A DNA stretch of 64,000 bases from PALSA-894 sp963828625 (lineage in GTDB: Bacteria > Pseudomonadota > Alphaproteobacteria > Rhizobiales > Xanthobacteraceae). The position numbers and the translations under genes were made by a program. The stretch lies in contig CAWHEX010000011.1 in NCBI GenBank assembly GCA_963828625.1, positions 496,001 through 560,000 on the forward strand. The letters are read 5' to 3'. This document shows positions 55,673 through 64,000 of the stretch, in pieces. The notes under the pieces are model-generated. The model saw only the letters and a program-made list of their open reading frames with translations, had not been told where the DNA came from and made no database searches. Each line of letters starts with the position of its first letter. The first letter of the stretch is position 1.

Positions 55673-56554
55673 ATGGCGTTTTCAATCGGCAAGATCGGCG
55701 TGATCGGCGCCGGTCAAATGGGTAACGGCATCGCGCATGTCTCGGCGCTCGCCGGCATGAGCGTGCTGCTGCACGATGTTTCGGCGGACCGCATCAACGC
55801 GGGCCTCGCCACCATCAACGGCAACCTCACCCGTCAGGTCTCGCGCAAGCTGATCTCCGAGGAGGACCGGCAGGCCGCGCTCACGCGCATCGCGGGGGCG
55901 GAGACGCTCGACAAGCTCGGCGACTGCGACCTCGTGATCGAGTCGGCGGCCGAAAAGGAAGACATCAAGCGCAAGATTTTCGCCGACCTCTGCCCGCACC
56001 TGAAGGCGGATGCGATCCTCGGCACCAACACCTCGTCGATCTCGATCACGCGGCTTGCCGCCTCGACCGACCGGCCGGAGAAATTCATCGGCATTCATTT
56101 CATGAATCCGGTGCCGGTGATGGAGCTGGTCGAGCTGATCCGCGGCATCGCGACGAACGACACGACATTCGACGCCTGCCGCGAGTTCGTCACCAAGCTG
56201 CACAAGACCATCGCGGTCGCGGAGGATTTCCCGGCCTTCATCGTCAACCGAATCCTGCTGCCGATGATCAACGAGGCGATCTACACGCTCTATGAGGGCG
56301 TCGGGAACGTCGAGGCGATCGACACCGCGATGAAGCTCGGCGCGCATCATCCGATGGGGCCGCTGGAGCTGGCCGACTTCATCGGGCTCGATACCTGCCT
56401 TTCGGTGATGCAGGTGCTGCACGAGGGACTGGCGGACTCGAAATATCGCCCTTGCCCGCTGCTGGTGAAATACGTCGAGGCCGGATGGCTCGGCCGCAAG
56501 GCGAACCGCGGCTTCTACGATTATCGCGGCGACAAGCCCGTCCCGACGCGGTAA
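55673..56554 (+). CDS. 3-Hydroxybutyryl-CoA dehydrogenase
   Basis: 293 residues. NAD-binding IGKIGVIGAGQMGNGIAHVS, then DLVIESAAEKEDIKRKIFAD, ILGTNTSSISITRLAASTDR, FIGIHFMNPVPVMELVELIR (catalytic His) and FPAFIVNRILLPMINEAIYT, ending KANRGFYDYRGDKPVPTR. It interconverts 3-hydroxybutyryl-CoA and acetoacetyl-CoA, feeding or draining crotonyl-CoA for Ccr. An etfB-etfA-hbd order is standard in the group. Start at 55673 with GGAG upstream; the ATG at 55610 is not needed. Confidence 0.93.
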   Translation: MAFSIGKIGVIGAGQMGNGIAHVSALAGMSVLLHDVSADRINAGLATINGNLTRQVSRKLISEEDRQAALTRIAGAETLDKLGDCDLVIESAAEKEDIKRKIFADLCPHLKADAILGTNTSSISITRLAASTDRPEKFIGIHFMNPVPVMELVELIRGIATNDTTFDACREFVTKLHKTIAVAEDFPAFIVNRILLPMINEAIYTLYEGVGNVEAIDTAMKLGAHHPMGPLELADFIGLDTCLSVMQVLHEGLADSKYRPCPLLVKYVEAGWLGRKANRGFYDYRGDKPVPTR

Positions 56555-57431
56555 AGCCGCATCGCTCTGCCGTCGATCGCCGCAAGGCCAAGCGCGATCG
56601 CCGCCATTCCCACGATGTGACGCGTCGCGAGCTGTTCGCCGAGGATCAGCGTTCCGAGCAGGATCGCGCTGACCGGAATCAGGAACGTCACCAGCAGCAC
56701 ATTGGTCGCGCCGGCGCGCGCCAGCACGCGGAAATAGATCAGATAGCCGAGCGCGGTCGAAAGGATCGCGGTGCCCATGAGAGCCGCCCATGCGGCCATG
56801 CTCGGCGGCTGCGAGGGTCCACGGCCGGTCGAGCACGAGCGCCAGCGGCGCGAGCATCACGCTCGACATGACGAGTTGTCCGGCGGCGACGCGCAACGGC
56901 GGCTCGCCGCGGAAACGCCGGCCGTAGATTCCGGCGAACGCATACGAGATCGCGGCGAGCAGGCATGCGCCCTGCGCCGCCACGTCGGCGCCGAGATCGC
57001 GCAGCAGGTCCGGGCCGATCATCACCACGACACCGCCAAGGCCGACCATCACGCCGATGAAGCGCGCGGGCGTGACCTTTTCGTCGCGCGTCGCGAAGTG
57101 CGCGACCAGCACGGTGAACAGCGGCGTCGTGGCGTTCAGGATCGCGGCGAGGCCGCTTGGAATATGCGTCTGGCCCCACAGGATCAGGCCGAACGGGATT
57201 GCGTTGTTCAACAGGCCCATCACGGCGAACGGACGCCATGCGCAGAGGCTCGCCGGCAGCGCGAGGCCGGTCGCGCGCGCGAGCAGAACCAGAATCGCAG
57301 CCGCGATTGCGACGCGGCCGAACGCCACCGTCAGCGGCGGCAATTCAGGCGACCGCGATCTTGCCGAAGAAAAACGAGCCGCCCCACAGGATCGACAGGC
57401 TGACGAGCAGCGCCCAGTCGGTCGCTGACAT
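56521..57431 (-). pseudogene. EamA/DMT-family transporter, two frameshifts
   Basis: The protein is in three pieces. MSATDWALLVSLSILWGGSF stops at a TGA in frame; one extra base at about 57347 restores VAELPPLTVAFGRVAIAAAI. The middle piece has PFGLILWGQTHIPSGLAAIL and NATTPLFTVLVAHFATRDEK. A second extra base at about 56804-56809 leads to MAAWAALMGTAILSTALGYL and VLLVTFLIPVSAILLGTLIL. Ten helices in two EamA repeats when joined, about 302 residues. An exporter or importer of small metabolites, substrate unknown. Its end overlaps the previous gene by 34 bases (convergent). Confidence 0.82.
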
Positions 57432-57613
57432 TGTGAGGCGTTCGGACGGCATGGTCGGGTTCTCGCTTGGCCGCCACATGCAGCATGGGCGCGCGGCCGC
57501 TGCCACCCGAAACCCGCGTCCGTTACCTTTCGTTAACCGCGTGCGGCGCGACGCCGTCGCGGCACTAACGCTTCATTAATCGTGAGGCGAAATGCTGTGG
57601 GCGAGGACAAGCG

Positions 57614-57877
57614 ATGCCGATCACCAAGTCGGGCGGCTTTAGTTACGTGCGGAAGTATTCCGCCTGGCAGATGAACGATGCCTGGCGCTCGCGCGTGCGC
57701 GCGCAGGTGCAGAGCTACCTCAGCGACAGCCAGACGATACAATCCGCGCTTGCGACGGCGCGGGACAACCAGATCACGGGTTCTGCGGCGCTCGCCGGGC
57801 AGGCGGCCGTCGCCCGCATTCAGGCTGCCGGGGCATCCCTCCAGGCCTCGGCAAGAGGGGTCAACCTCACGGCCTAG
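57614..57877 (+). CDS. Small hypothetical protein, possibly motility-linked
   Basis: 87 residues. The N-terminus has KSGGFSYVRKYSAWQMNDAW. The rest is alanine/glutamine-rich helix (SYLSDSQTIQSALATARDNQ, AALAGQAAVARIQAAGASLQ), predicted amphipathic and soluble. I do not recognise a named family. It lies directly ahead of a YjfB-like small motility protein and may share its transcript. GGCGAGGA precedes the ATG. The upstream 182 bases hold TTAA-containing motifs but no clear promoter. Confidence 0.65.
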   Translation: MPITKSGGFSYVRKYSAWQMNDAWRSRVRAQVQSYLSDSQTIQSALATARDNQITGSAALAGQAAVARIQAAGASLQASARGVNLTA

Positions 57878-57965
57878 TTGCGTTTTTCGCCCCCGCCACT
57901 TTCCTTTGCGCCGAAGCGAAAATTAACCCCGCTATGTCAGGTTGCGCCGGTAGGGAGCCTGTCTG

Positions 57966-58166
57966 ATGGACGTCTCGTCGCTTGCTGGCGCCATGGTGGG
58001 TGCCCAGCTCGGTCGCGTGCAAATGGCCGCGGCTGCCAAGATGATGAAGATGAACGCCGACAACGCAGCCGCGATCATTCAGGTGATCGAAGCCGCGCAG
58101 AAGAATCTTGGCCAGCTCGCCAATGCGGCGGCGGGGATCGGCCAGAACCTCGACATCTCGGTCTGA
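57966..58166 (+). CDS. YjfB-like putative motility protein
   Basis: 66 residues: MDVSSLAGAMVGAQLGRVQM, then AAAKMMKMNADNAAAIIQVI and NLGQLANAAAGIGQNLDISV. The short MDVSSLA opening and the hydrophobic helix ending in GxxxNxxV fit the putative motility protein family (YjfB-like), whose role is not known. AGGGAG stands 9 bases before the ATG. No flagellar genes are in the window. Confidence 0.72.
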   Translation: MDVSSLAGAMVGAQLGRVQMAAAAKMMKMNADNAAAIIQVIEAAQKNLGQLANAAAGIGQNLDISV

Positions 58167-58185
58167 ACGCAGGGCCAGCCTTGGA

Positions 58186-59031
58186 ATGAGTGCTCGCCGC
58201 GCCACCGACATGCACGACATTCGCGCCCAGTTGCGCGAAGCGCGCGAGCAGCGCTTGCCCAGCCAGGGCGAGGGCAAGAACGTGAAATTCTGGGTCGTCG
58301 CGGTGTGCGCGGTCGTTGTCGGCTTCGCCGTCGTGCTGCTTACGCCGCGCATCTATTCGGTGCAGCGCACCGCCGCTCTCCCGACCTTCCAGGAAACGCG
58401 CGATCGCATCGAGGCCGAAACGCGGGGCGAGATGGCGCCCGCGGTAGCGCGGCCGGAAGATCCCGCGCGTTACACCGGCAAGACCGCGGACGAGATGGGC
58501 AAGATCGCGGACGATGTGTGCTTCCAGCGCGCGCACGCGGCGCAGCCGCACGCATCGAAGACACCGCGCCTGAGCAACAAGGATTCCTCCGAGTTCGCCA
58601 GCGTCGACGGCATGAAGCACTTCGATGCGCTGATGCAGTGCCTCGTGACCGAGGCACCCGCGCGTTACTGCTCGGTGCGCCAGCGTCAGATGATCGCCGC
58701 GGAGGTCGCGAGCTATTTCCGCGGCGTCGATCAGGCGAACGCGACGATCAAGAATGTCGTGGCCGAGATGAAGGTCGATCCGCGCTTCGCGGCGGTCAGT
58801 GCGGAACTGGGGCACACGCCGGCGATGCAGCAGCTGGCGTCGCTGAAATTCACGCACGACCCGAAGGTGCTGACCGGCATCGAGGGGCTCATCCGCGCCG
58901 GCTACCTCACCGCCGTCGAGCGCGGCAGCATCGGCGCGCTCGCGCCGGCGCCGATCCGCGATCGCTTCGCGCGCATCGTGGCGAATGTGTCGCCGTGCCC
59001 GAAGCCGCCCTGGTGGGCGATCTGGAAATAG
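58186..59031 (+). CDS. Single-pass membrane protein, unknown function
   Basis: 281 residues. A charged N-terminus (HDIRAQLREAREQRLPSQGE), one membrane helix (FWVVAVCAVVVGFAVVLLTP) and a periplasmic region with four conserved-looking cysteines (DDVCFQRAH, MQCLVTEAPARYCSVRQRQM, NVSPCPKPPWW). The cysteines could form two disulfides. I do not recognise a family. ATG at 58186 or 58210. It follows the motility-like gene by 19 bases and may be co-transcribed. Confidence 0.68.
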   Translation: MSARRATDMHDIRAQLREAREQRLPSQGEGKNVKFWVVAVCAVVVGFAVVLLTPRIYSVQRTAALPTFQETRDRIEAETRGEMAPAVARPEDPARYTGKTADEMGKIADDVCFQRAHAAQPHASKTPRLSNKDSSEFASVDGMKHFDALMQCLVTEAPARYCSVRQRQMIAAEVASYFRGVDQANATIKNVVAEMKVDPRFAAVSAELGHTPAMQQLASLKFTHDPKVLTGIEGLIRAGYLTAVERGSIGALAPAPIRDRFARIVANVSPCPKPPWWAIWK

Positions 59032-59697
59032 CTACGACGCGCGTCCGAGCGCGGCCTCGATCAGCTTCACGGCGTCATCGCTCGCCCATTCGGCGGGCCC
59101 CGCGAGCACGCCAAGCTCGCAACCCTGCGGGTCGATGAGCAGGGTGGTCGGCATGCCGATCGCCTTCCCGGCGGCCTTGAGGTCCTGGAAGACCTTGGCG
59201 CTCGGGTCGGCGTAATAGCCGAGCCGGTTGATCCCGACCTCCTGCAGCCATGCCTTCGGCCGGTCGAGATTGCGGGTGTCGATGTTGATCGCCACCACCT
59301 CGAATTTCTCGCCGCCGAGCTTGGTCTGCAACGCATCGAGCGCGGGCATCTCCTTGCGGCACGGCACGCACCAGGTCGCCCACAGGTTCAGCAACACGGT
59401 GCGGCCGCGGAATTCGCCCAGGGTGCGCGGCTTGCCGTCGGCATCGCTGAACGTCAGTTCGGGCAGGCGGCGCGGTCCGGACGGGATGCTCACGCCCGCC
59501 ACTTCGCCGCGCGCCAGCGGCGCGATGCGCTTGGCCAGCTCGGCGGCCGGGCGGCAAGCCGCATCCGGCGCATTGCGTTGCATCGCGCCGATCCCGTATA
59601 CCGCCGCGAGCCCGACCGCGACGCCCGCAAACCCGCCGAGAACGATCACGGCAAGCCGGCGCGAGGCAGGGCGTTTCTGGGCGGTCGGTTTGGTCAT
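59032..59697 (-). CDS. tlpA: TlpA-family thioredoxin-like protein
   Basis: 221 residues, anchored by one helix (LAVIVLGGFAGVAVGLAAVY). The thioredoxin-like domain has the active site NLWATWCVPCRKEMPALDAL (WCVPC), then EVVAINIDTRNLDRPKAWLQ and the cis-proline loop IGMPTTLLIDPQG. TlpA of Bradyrhizobium is a periplasmic reductant needed for cytochrome aa3 copper assembly, and this order (tlpA beside argH and lysA) is the same. The start is set at MTKPTAQK; the 49 residues before it are not part of the protein. Confidence 0.9.
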   Translation of the reverse strand: MTKPTAQKRPASRRLAVIVLGGFAGVAVGLAAVYGIGAMQRNAPDAACRPAAELAKRIAPLARGEVAGVSIPSGPRRLPELTFSDADGKPRTLGEFRGRTVLLNLWATWCVPCRKEMPALDALQTKLGGEKFEVVAINIDTRNLDRPKAWLQEVGINRLGYYADPSAKVFQDLKAAGKAIGMPTTLLIDPQGCELGVLAGPAEWASDDAVKLIEAALGRAS

Positions 59698-59718
59698 AGG
59701 CAGGTTGGCGGTCGGGTC

Positions 59719-61104
59719 ATGAGCAACAAGATGTGGGGCGGGCGGTTCGCGTCTGGTCCCGGCGCCATCATGCAGGAGATCAACGCGTCGATCGACTTCG
59801 ATCGCCGTCTCTACCGCCAGGACATCGCAGCAAGCAAGGCGCACGCCGCCATGCTGGCGAAGCAGGGCATCATCTCGCGCGACGATGCCAAGTCGATCGC
59901 TCGCGGTCTAGACACGATCCTGTCAGAGATGGATTCGGGCAAGTTCCGCTTCAAGCGCGCGCTCGAAGACATCCATATGAACGTGGAGTCGCGGCTCGGC
60001 GAGCTGATCGGCCCGGCGGCAGGGCGGCTGCACACCGCGCGCTCGCGCAACGACCAGATCGCGACCGATTTCAAGCTCTGGGTGCGCGACGCGATCGACG
60101 CGATCGACGAGGCGCTCGCCGCCTATCAGCGCGCGCTCGCCGAAAAGGCGCTGGCGCATGCCGGCACCGTCATGCCGGGCTTCACGCATTTGCAGACCGC
60201 GCAGCCGGTGACCTTCGGGCACCATCTGCTCGCCTATGTCGAGATGGCGGGGCGCGACCGTGGGCGCTTTGCGGATGCGCGCAAGCGGCTGAACGAAAAC
60301 CCGCTCGGCAGCGCGGCGCTCGCCGGCACCTCGTTCCGGCTCGACCGCGCGATGACCGCGAAGGCGCTCGGCTTCGACCGGCCGGCGGCGAATTCGCTCG
60401 ATGCGGTCTCCGACCGCGACTTCGTGATTGAGACGCTCGCAGCCGCGTCGATCGCGGCGGTGCATCTGTCGCGCTTTGCCGAAGAGATCGTGCTGTGGTG
60501 CTCGCCGCTGGTCGGCTTTGTGCGGCTGTCCGACAAGTTCACCACCGGCTCCTCGATCATGCCGCAGAAGCGCAACCCGGACGCGGCCGAACTGGTGCGC
60601 GCCAAGACGGGCCGCATCTTCGGTGCGCTGCAGGCGCTGCTGGTCGTGATGAAGGGGCTGCCGCTCGCCTACCAGAAGGACATGCAGGAAGACAAAGAGA
60701 GCGCGATGGATGCGCTCTCGGCGCTGATGCTTAGCGTCGCCGCGATGGCCGGCATGGTCGCCGACATGAAGCCGGATGCGGCGCGCATGAAGGCGGCGGC
60801 CGGTGCGGGCTACGCAACCGCAACCGATCTCGCCGACTGGATCGTCCGCACGTTGAAGCTGCCGTTCCGCGACGCGCATCACGTCACCGGGCAGATCGTG
60901 GCGGCGGCCGAGCGCGCCGGGGTGCCGCTCGACAAGCTGCCGCTCGCCGCGATGCAGGCGATCGAGCCGCGCATCACCAAGGCGGTGTTCGACGTGCTGT
61001 CGGTCGAGCGCTCGGTCGCAAGCCGCACCAGCGTCGGCGGAACCGCGCCCGCGAACGTGCGGCGCGAGGCCACGAAGTGGTTGAAAAAACTCGGCAAAAA
61101 GTAA
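59719..61104 (+). CDS. argH: Argininosuccinate lyase
   Basis: 461 residues. NKMWGGRFASGPGAIMQEIN, ALEDIHMNVESRLGELIGPA, GRLHTARSRNDQIATDFKLW, PGFTHLQTAQPVTFGHHLLA and the superfamily signature TTGSSIMPQKRNPDAAELVR (catalytic Ser loop) are all present. It cleaves argininosuccinate to arginine and fumarate, the last step of arginine synthesis. Divergent from tlpA, with only 21 bases between the starts. Confidence 0.96.
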   Translation: MSNKMWGGRFASGPGAIMQEINASIDFDRRLYRQDIAASKAHAAMLAKQGIISRDDAKSIARGLDTILSEMDSGKFRFKRALEDIHMNVESRLGELIGPAAGRLHTARSRNDQIATDFKLWVRDAIDAIDEALAAYQRALAEKALAHAGTVMPGFTHLQTAQPVTFGHHLLAYVEMAGRDRGRFADARKRLNENPLGSAALAGTSFRLDRAMTAKALGFDRPAANSLDAVSDRDFVIETLAAASIAAVHLSRFAEEIVLWCSPLVGFVRLSDKFTTGSSIMPQKRNPDAAELVRAKTGRIFGALQALLVVMKGLPLAYQKDMQEDKESAMDALSALMLSVAAMAGMVADMKPDAARMKAAAGAGYATATDLADWIVRTLKLPFRDAHHVTGQIVAAAERAGVPLDKLPLAAMQAIEPRITKAVFDVLSVERSVASRTSVGGTAPANVRREATKWLKKLGKK

Positions 61105-61195
61105 CGTTTCTGCGGCAGGCTGAGCACGCCGGCAGGCCTGCCACTCGCTTGCCGCACTCGATCTGTTGTATGTGTCGCCGTTCGTGGGGTGCTTC

Positions 61196-61417
61196 GTGAT
61201 CCGTTCCAGCCGTCCGGTTGTCCGTGCCGCCGTCGCCAGCGCGCTTGTTCTCGCGCTCGGCCTGACGCTGTCGGCGTGCGGACGGCGCGGGCCGCTCGAT
61301 CCGCCGCCGGGCGTCGTCAACACGCCGCAAGGTCCGGTCGAACTCGACGCGCAGGGCCGCCCGCTTGCCCCTCCCGGCGAGAAAAAACGCCTGCCGATCG
61401 ATCTGCTCCTCGACTAG
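61196..61417 (+). CDS. lptM: LptM-type small outer-membrane lipoprotein
   Basis: About 73 residues. Signal ending LALGLTLSACGRRG with a lipobox (LSAC), then the LptM/YifL signature GRRGPLDPPPG and a Pro-rich tail ending RLPIDLLLD. LptM helps LptD of the LPS translocon mature; this small protein lies between argH and lysA across the proteobacteria. The GTG at 61196 has a G-rich site 6 bases upstream; an ATG-free start at 61166 is an alternative. Confidence 0.87.
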   Translation: MIRSSRPVVRAAVASALVLALGLTLSACGRRGPLDPPPGVVNTPQGPVELDAQGRPLAPPGEKKRLPIDLLLD

Positions 61418-61427
61418 GCCGGCCACC

Positions 61428-62693
61428 ATGCACCACTTCGCCTATCGCGCCGGCGTAATGCACGCCGAGGGGGTCAACCTTGCGGACATTGCGGCGTCCG
61501 TGGGGACGCCGTTCTATTGCTATTCGACCGCGACGCTGGAGCGGCACTACCGCGTGTTCGCCGAGGCGTTCGCCGACGTGCCGGCGCTCGTCTGCTACGC
61601 CATGAAGGCAAACTCCAATCAGGCGGTGATCGCGACGCTCGCGCGGCTTGGCGCGGGCGCCGACGTCGTGTCGGGTGGCGAGTTGAAGCGTGCGCTTGCG
61701 GCGGGCGTGCCGCCCGAGAGGATCATGTTCTCCGGCATCGGCAAGACCGCCGACGAACTCGCCACCGCGGTCGATACCGGCATCCTCTGCATCAATGTGG
61801 AGTCCGAGTCCGAGCTCGACCTGCTTGCCGGAATTGCTGTCGCGAAGGGGCGCACGGCCTGTGTCTCGATCCGCGTCAATCCGGACGTCGATGCGCGCAC
61901 GCACCACAAGATCGCGACGGGAAAATCCGAGAACAAGTTCGGCATCCCGATCAGCCGCGCGCGCGAAGTTTACGCGCATGCCGGAAAGCTCACGGGCCTG
62001 CGCGTCGCCGGCGTCGACATGCACATCGGCAGCCAGATCACGGATCTGCAGCCGTTCGACGACGCGTTCGCGCTGCTCTCCGAGTTCGTGCGCACGCTGC
62101 GCTCGGACGGCCACGCCATCGAGCATGTCGATCTCGGCGGGGGCCTGGGTATTCCGTACCGCGAGGACAACGAGCCTCCGCCCGATCCTGCCGCCTATGC
62201 GGCGATCGTGAAGCGCGCGACGCGCGGCCTCGACTGCAAGCTCATCTTCGAGCCCGGCCGGATGATCGTCGGCAACGCCGGGATTCTGGTTACGCGCGTG
62301 CTCTACGTGAAGCGCGGCGAGGCGAAGCACTTCGTGATCGTGGATGCGGCGATGAACGACTTGATCCGTCCGACGCTCTACGAGGCGCATCACGAAATCC
62401 GCTCGGTGCGCGAGCCTGCGGCAAATGCCGCGCGGATCGTCGTCGATGTGGTCGGGCCGGTGTGCGAGACCGGCGACTACCTCGCGCTCGACCGCGACAT
62501 CGCGGAGCCGAAGCCGGGCGACCTGCTCGTCGTTATGACGGCGGGCGCGTACGGCGCGGTGCAGGCCGGAACCTACAACACGCGGGCGCTGGTCCCCGAA
62601 GTGCTGGTGCGGGACGCCGAGTGGGCGCTGGTGCGGCCCCGCGTCGAGGTGGATGCGCTGATCGCGCTCGACCGGATGCCGAACTGGCTGTGA
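61428..62693 (+). CDS. lysA: Diaminopimelate decarboxylase
   Basis: 421 residues, alanine-racemase-fold PLP enzyme. Opening FAYRAGVMHAEGVNLADIA, then FYCYSTATLERHYRVFAEAF, PLP lysine in VCYAMKANSNQAVIATLAR, HKIATGKSENKFGI, VDMHIGSQITDLQPFDDAFA, LGGGLGIPYREDNEP, FEPGRMIVGNAGILVTRVLY and GPVCETGDYLALDRD (catalytic Cys). It makes lysine from meso-diaminopimelate. ATG at 61428, 10 bases after the lptM stop, so one operon with argH-lptM. Confidence 0.96.
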   Translation: MHHFAYRAGVMHAEGVNLADIAASVGTPFYCYSTATLERHYRVFAEAFADVPALVCYAMKANSNQAVIATLARLGAGADVVSGGELKRALAAGVPPERIMFSGIGKTADELATAVDTGILCINVESESELDLLAGIAVAKGRTACVSIRVNPDVDARTHHKIATGKSENKFGIPISRAREVYAHAGKLTGLRVAGVDMHIGSQITDLQPFDDAFALLSEFVRTLRSDGHAIEHVDLGGGLGIPYREDNEPPPDPAAYAAIVKRATRGLDCKLIFEPGRMIVGNAGILVTRVLYVKRGEAKHFVIVDAAMNDLIRPTLYEAHHEIRSVREPAANAARIVVDVVGPVCETGDYLALDRDIAEPKPGDLLVVMTAGAYGAVQAGTYNTRALVPEVLVRDAEWALVRPRVEVDALIALDRMPNWL

Positions 62694-62827
62694 GTCGCCG
62701 CTGAGCCGCGCTCTCATGTCGCGCCTTGTGGCCCAAAAGGAACATTTCGGCCCGAATATTGCTTACTTTCTGGCCGTTGCTTGTTCGGCCCAGCCAAATC
62801 AGGATAAGGCTGGCAACGGAGACGCAG

Positions 62828-64000
62828 GTGAACGACCGGCCGTCCGAATTCCCGGCAGACGCTCGACCGATCGACGAGCAAGCTGCTGATACCAAGCTCG
62901 CGCGCGCATTGCGGCGGGCCTGGTGGGTGATTCTCTGGGAACGGCTGTGGCCCGCGCTCGCCTCGGTCGCAACCGCGGTCGGAATTTTCCTCGCCGTTTC
63001 ATGGGCCGGCCTTTGGCTCGTGCTGCCGCCGATGGGGCGCGCGATCGCGTTGTTCGCCCTCATCGTGCTGGTAGCCATCGCGGCCGTTCCGCTGTTCCGT
63101 TTCCGGTTGCCGAGCACGTTCGACGGCCTGCGCCGTCTCGATCGCGGCAGCGGCCTCGCGCACCGCCCGGCCACCGCACTGGCCGACGAGCTTGCGGCCG
63201 GCGAGAAGGATCAGGTTTCCGTCGCGCTTTGGCGCGCGCATGTCGAGCAGGCGCTGCGCGCCGCGAATGCGCTGAAAGCCGGCACGCCGAGCCCGCGGCT
63301 GCCGATGTTCGATCCCGTCGCGATCCGCGCGCTCGTCGTGCTGCTCGTCGCGTCGACGTATTTCGCGGCATCCGGCGAACGCGTGAAGCGCGTAACCGCG
63401 GCCTTCGACTGGGCCGGCGTGGTGCAGGCGAAGAATTTCCGCGTCGATGCCTGGGTGACGCCGCCGACCTACACCGGAAAGCCGCCGGTCATCCTGCCGG
63501 GCATTCGCGCCGGCGAGCCGCATCAGGCCGCGCTCGTGCAGACCGTGCCGACCGGCAGTGTGCTGGTCATCCGCGCGAGCGGCGCGAGCCGGCTCGAGGT
63601 CGTCACCAATGGCGGTCTCGCCGAGGCAAGCCGCGAAGGCGCGCCGACGCCGCCCGCCGGTACCGAGGAACATCGCTACGTCATCACGGATCGCGGTACC
63701 GCGACGCTGAAAGGCGTGCTCGACGACGACGTGACGTTCACGTTCGCGGCGATCCCGGATCGCGCGCCGACGATTTCGCTGACCAAGGACCCCGAGCCGC
63801 AGGCGCGCGGCTCGCTCCAGCTCGCCTACAAGATCGAGGACGACTACGGCGTCATCGGCGCGCAGGCGATCTTCGCACTCAAGCAGAAGACCGGTTCCGA
63901 CGGCCGCACGCCGCGCCCGCTTTATGGGGCGCCGGACTTCCCGCTCACGCTGCCGCAGCTGCGCACGCGCAATGGCGCGGGCCAGACCACCAAAGACCTC
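62828..64000 (+). CDS. DUF4175 / TIGR02302-family membrane protein, cut by window end
   Basis: 391 codons with no stop, running off the window. The N-terminal cytoplasmic tail is followed by two membrane helices (LASVATAVGIFLAVSWAGLW and IALFALIVLVAIAAVPLFRF), a third near residue 160 (AIRALVVLLVASTYFAASGE) and then a periplasmic beta-rich region (FRVDAWVTPPTYTGKPPVIL, LQLAYKIEDDYGVIGAQAIF). This is the usual start of the large (800+ residue) DUF4175 proteins next to lysA in this order. Function unknown. GTG start with GGAG 6 bases upstream. Confidence 0.85.
   Translation, partial: MNDRPSEFPADARPIDEQAADTKLARALRRAWWVILWERLWPALASVATAVGIFLAVSWAGLWLVLPPMGRAIALFALIVLVAIAAVPLFRFRLPSTFDGLRRLDRGSGLAHRPATALADELAAGEKDQVSVALWRAHVEQALRAANALKAGTPSPRLPMFDPVAIRALVVLLVASTYFAASGERVKRVTAAFDWAGVVQAKNFRVDAWVTPPTYTGKPPVILPGIRAGEPHQAALVQTVPTGSVLVIRASGASRLEVVTNGGLAEASREGAPTPPAGTEEHRYVITDRGTATLKGVLDDDVTFTFAAIPDRAPTISLTKDPEPQARGSLQLAYKIEDDYGVIGAQAIFALKQKTGSDGRTPRPLYGAPDFPLTLPQLRTRNGAGQTTKDL

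Overview
The window is high-GC DNA from an alphaproteobacterium, most likely a Hyphomicrobiales (Xanthobacteraceae/Bradyrhizobium-like) chromosome. The call rests on the gene families and order (etfB-etfA-3-hydroxybutyryl-CoA dehydrogenase, then tlpA-argH-lptM-lysA-DUF4175), on the ethylmalonyl-CoA pathway genes, on a TctC/Bug receptor, and on intergenic palindromes of the GCATGATC...GATCATGC type common in that order. No phage, insertion sequence, CRISPR array or rRNA was seen. One tRNA-Leu(CAA) is present. There is no gene-free stretch longer than about 300 bases.

Layout. 1-3600: a LuxR/TolB-like/TPR regulator, a Tat-exported TctC-type receptor and a SAM methyltransferase. The regulator and the methyltransferase carry several frameshifts each. 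3601-5536: a BioF2-type acyltransferase and a Sel1-repeat protein. 5540-16746: an almost complete type II secretion locus. gspE-F-G-H-I-J-K-L-M-N runs on the minus strand with stop/start overlaps, and divergent gspD plus a prepilin peptidase run on the plus strand. 16743-31476: an exopolysaccharide locus with a VanZ protein, a flippase, two glycosyltransferases, a Tat-exported GH5 enzyme, an ATP-grasp ligase, a flavin monooxygenase-like protein, a polymerase, a Wzc/ExoP-like co-polymerase, a GINT1-like protein and the initiating sugar-phosphate transferase. 31521-36650: tRNA-Leu, DsbB, an HNH nuclease, an esterase, AlkA, GluQRS and a hybrid histidine kinase. 36654-49639: ethylmalonyl-CoA mutase, crotonyl-CoA carboxylase/reductase and methylsuccinyl-CoA dehydrogenase, interspersed with an FkbM methyltransferase, an SDR, a YihY membrane protein, a chemoreceptor, a GT2 and a nucleotide-pyrophosphatase-like protein. 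49640-64000: TRAP receptor, PLP lyase, cobalamin adenosyltransferase, rhomboid protease, EtfBA, 3-hydroxybutyryl-CoA dehydrogenase, EamA transporter, small motility-type proteins, TlpA, ArgH, LptM, LysA and the start of a DUF4175 protein.

Functional theme. Three diagnostic ethylmalonyl-CoA pathway enzymes lie close to the genes that supply their cofactor (adenosylcobalamin), their electron acceptor (ETF) and their C4 precursor (3-hydroxybutyryl-CoA dehydrogenase). The three pathway genes share a candidate palindromic motif (core TTGC-RR-TGCA) in their upstream regions, which is the most interesting regulatory signal I found.

Caveat. About fourteen genes are, or look, interrupted by single-base frameshifts. 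In most of them removing one base restores a textbook protein, often next to a short homopolymer, and conserved housekeeping genes such as etfA, gluQ and dsbB are affected. I read most of these as sequence or assembly errors. The 1-3600 genes may be truly decayed.
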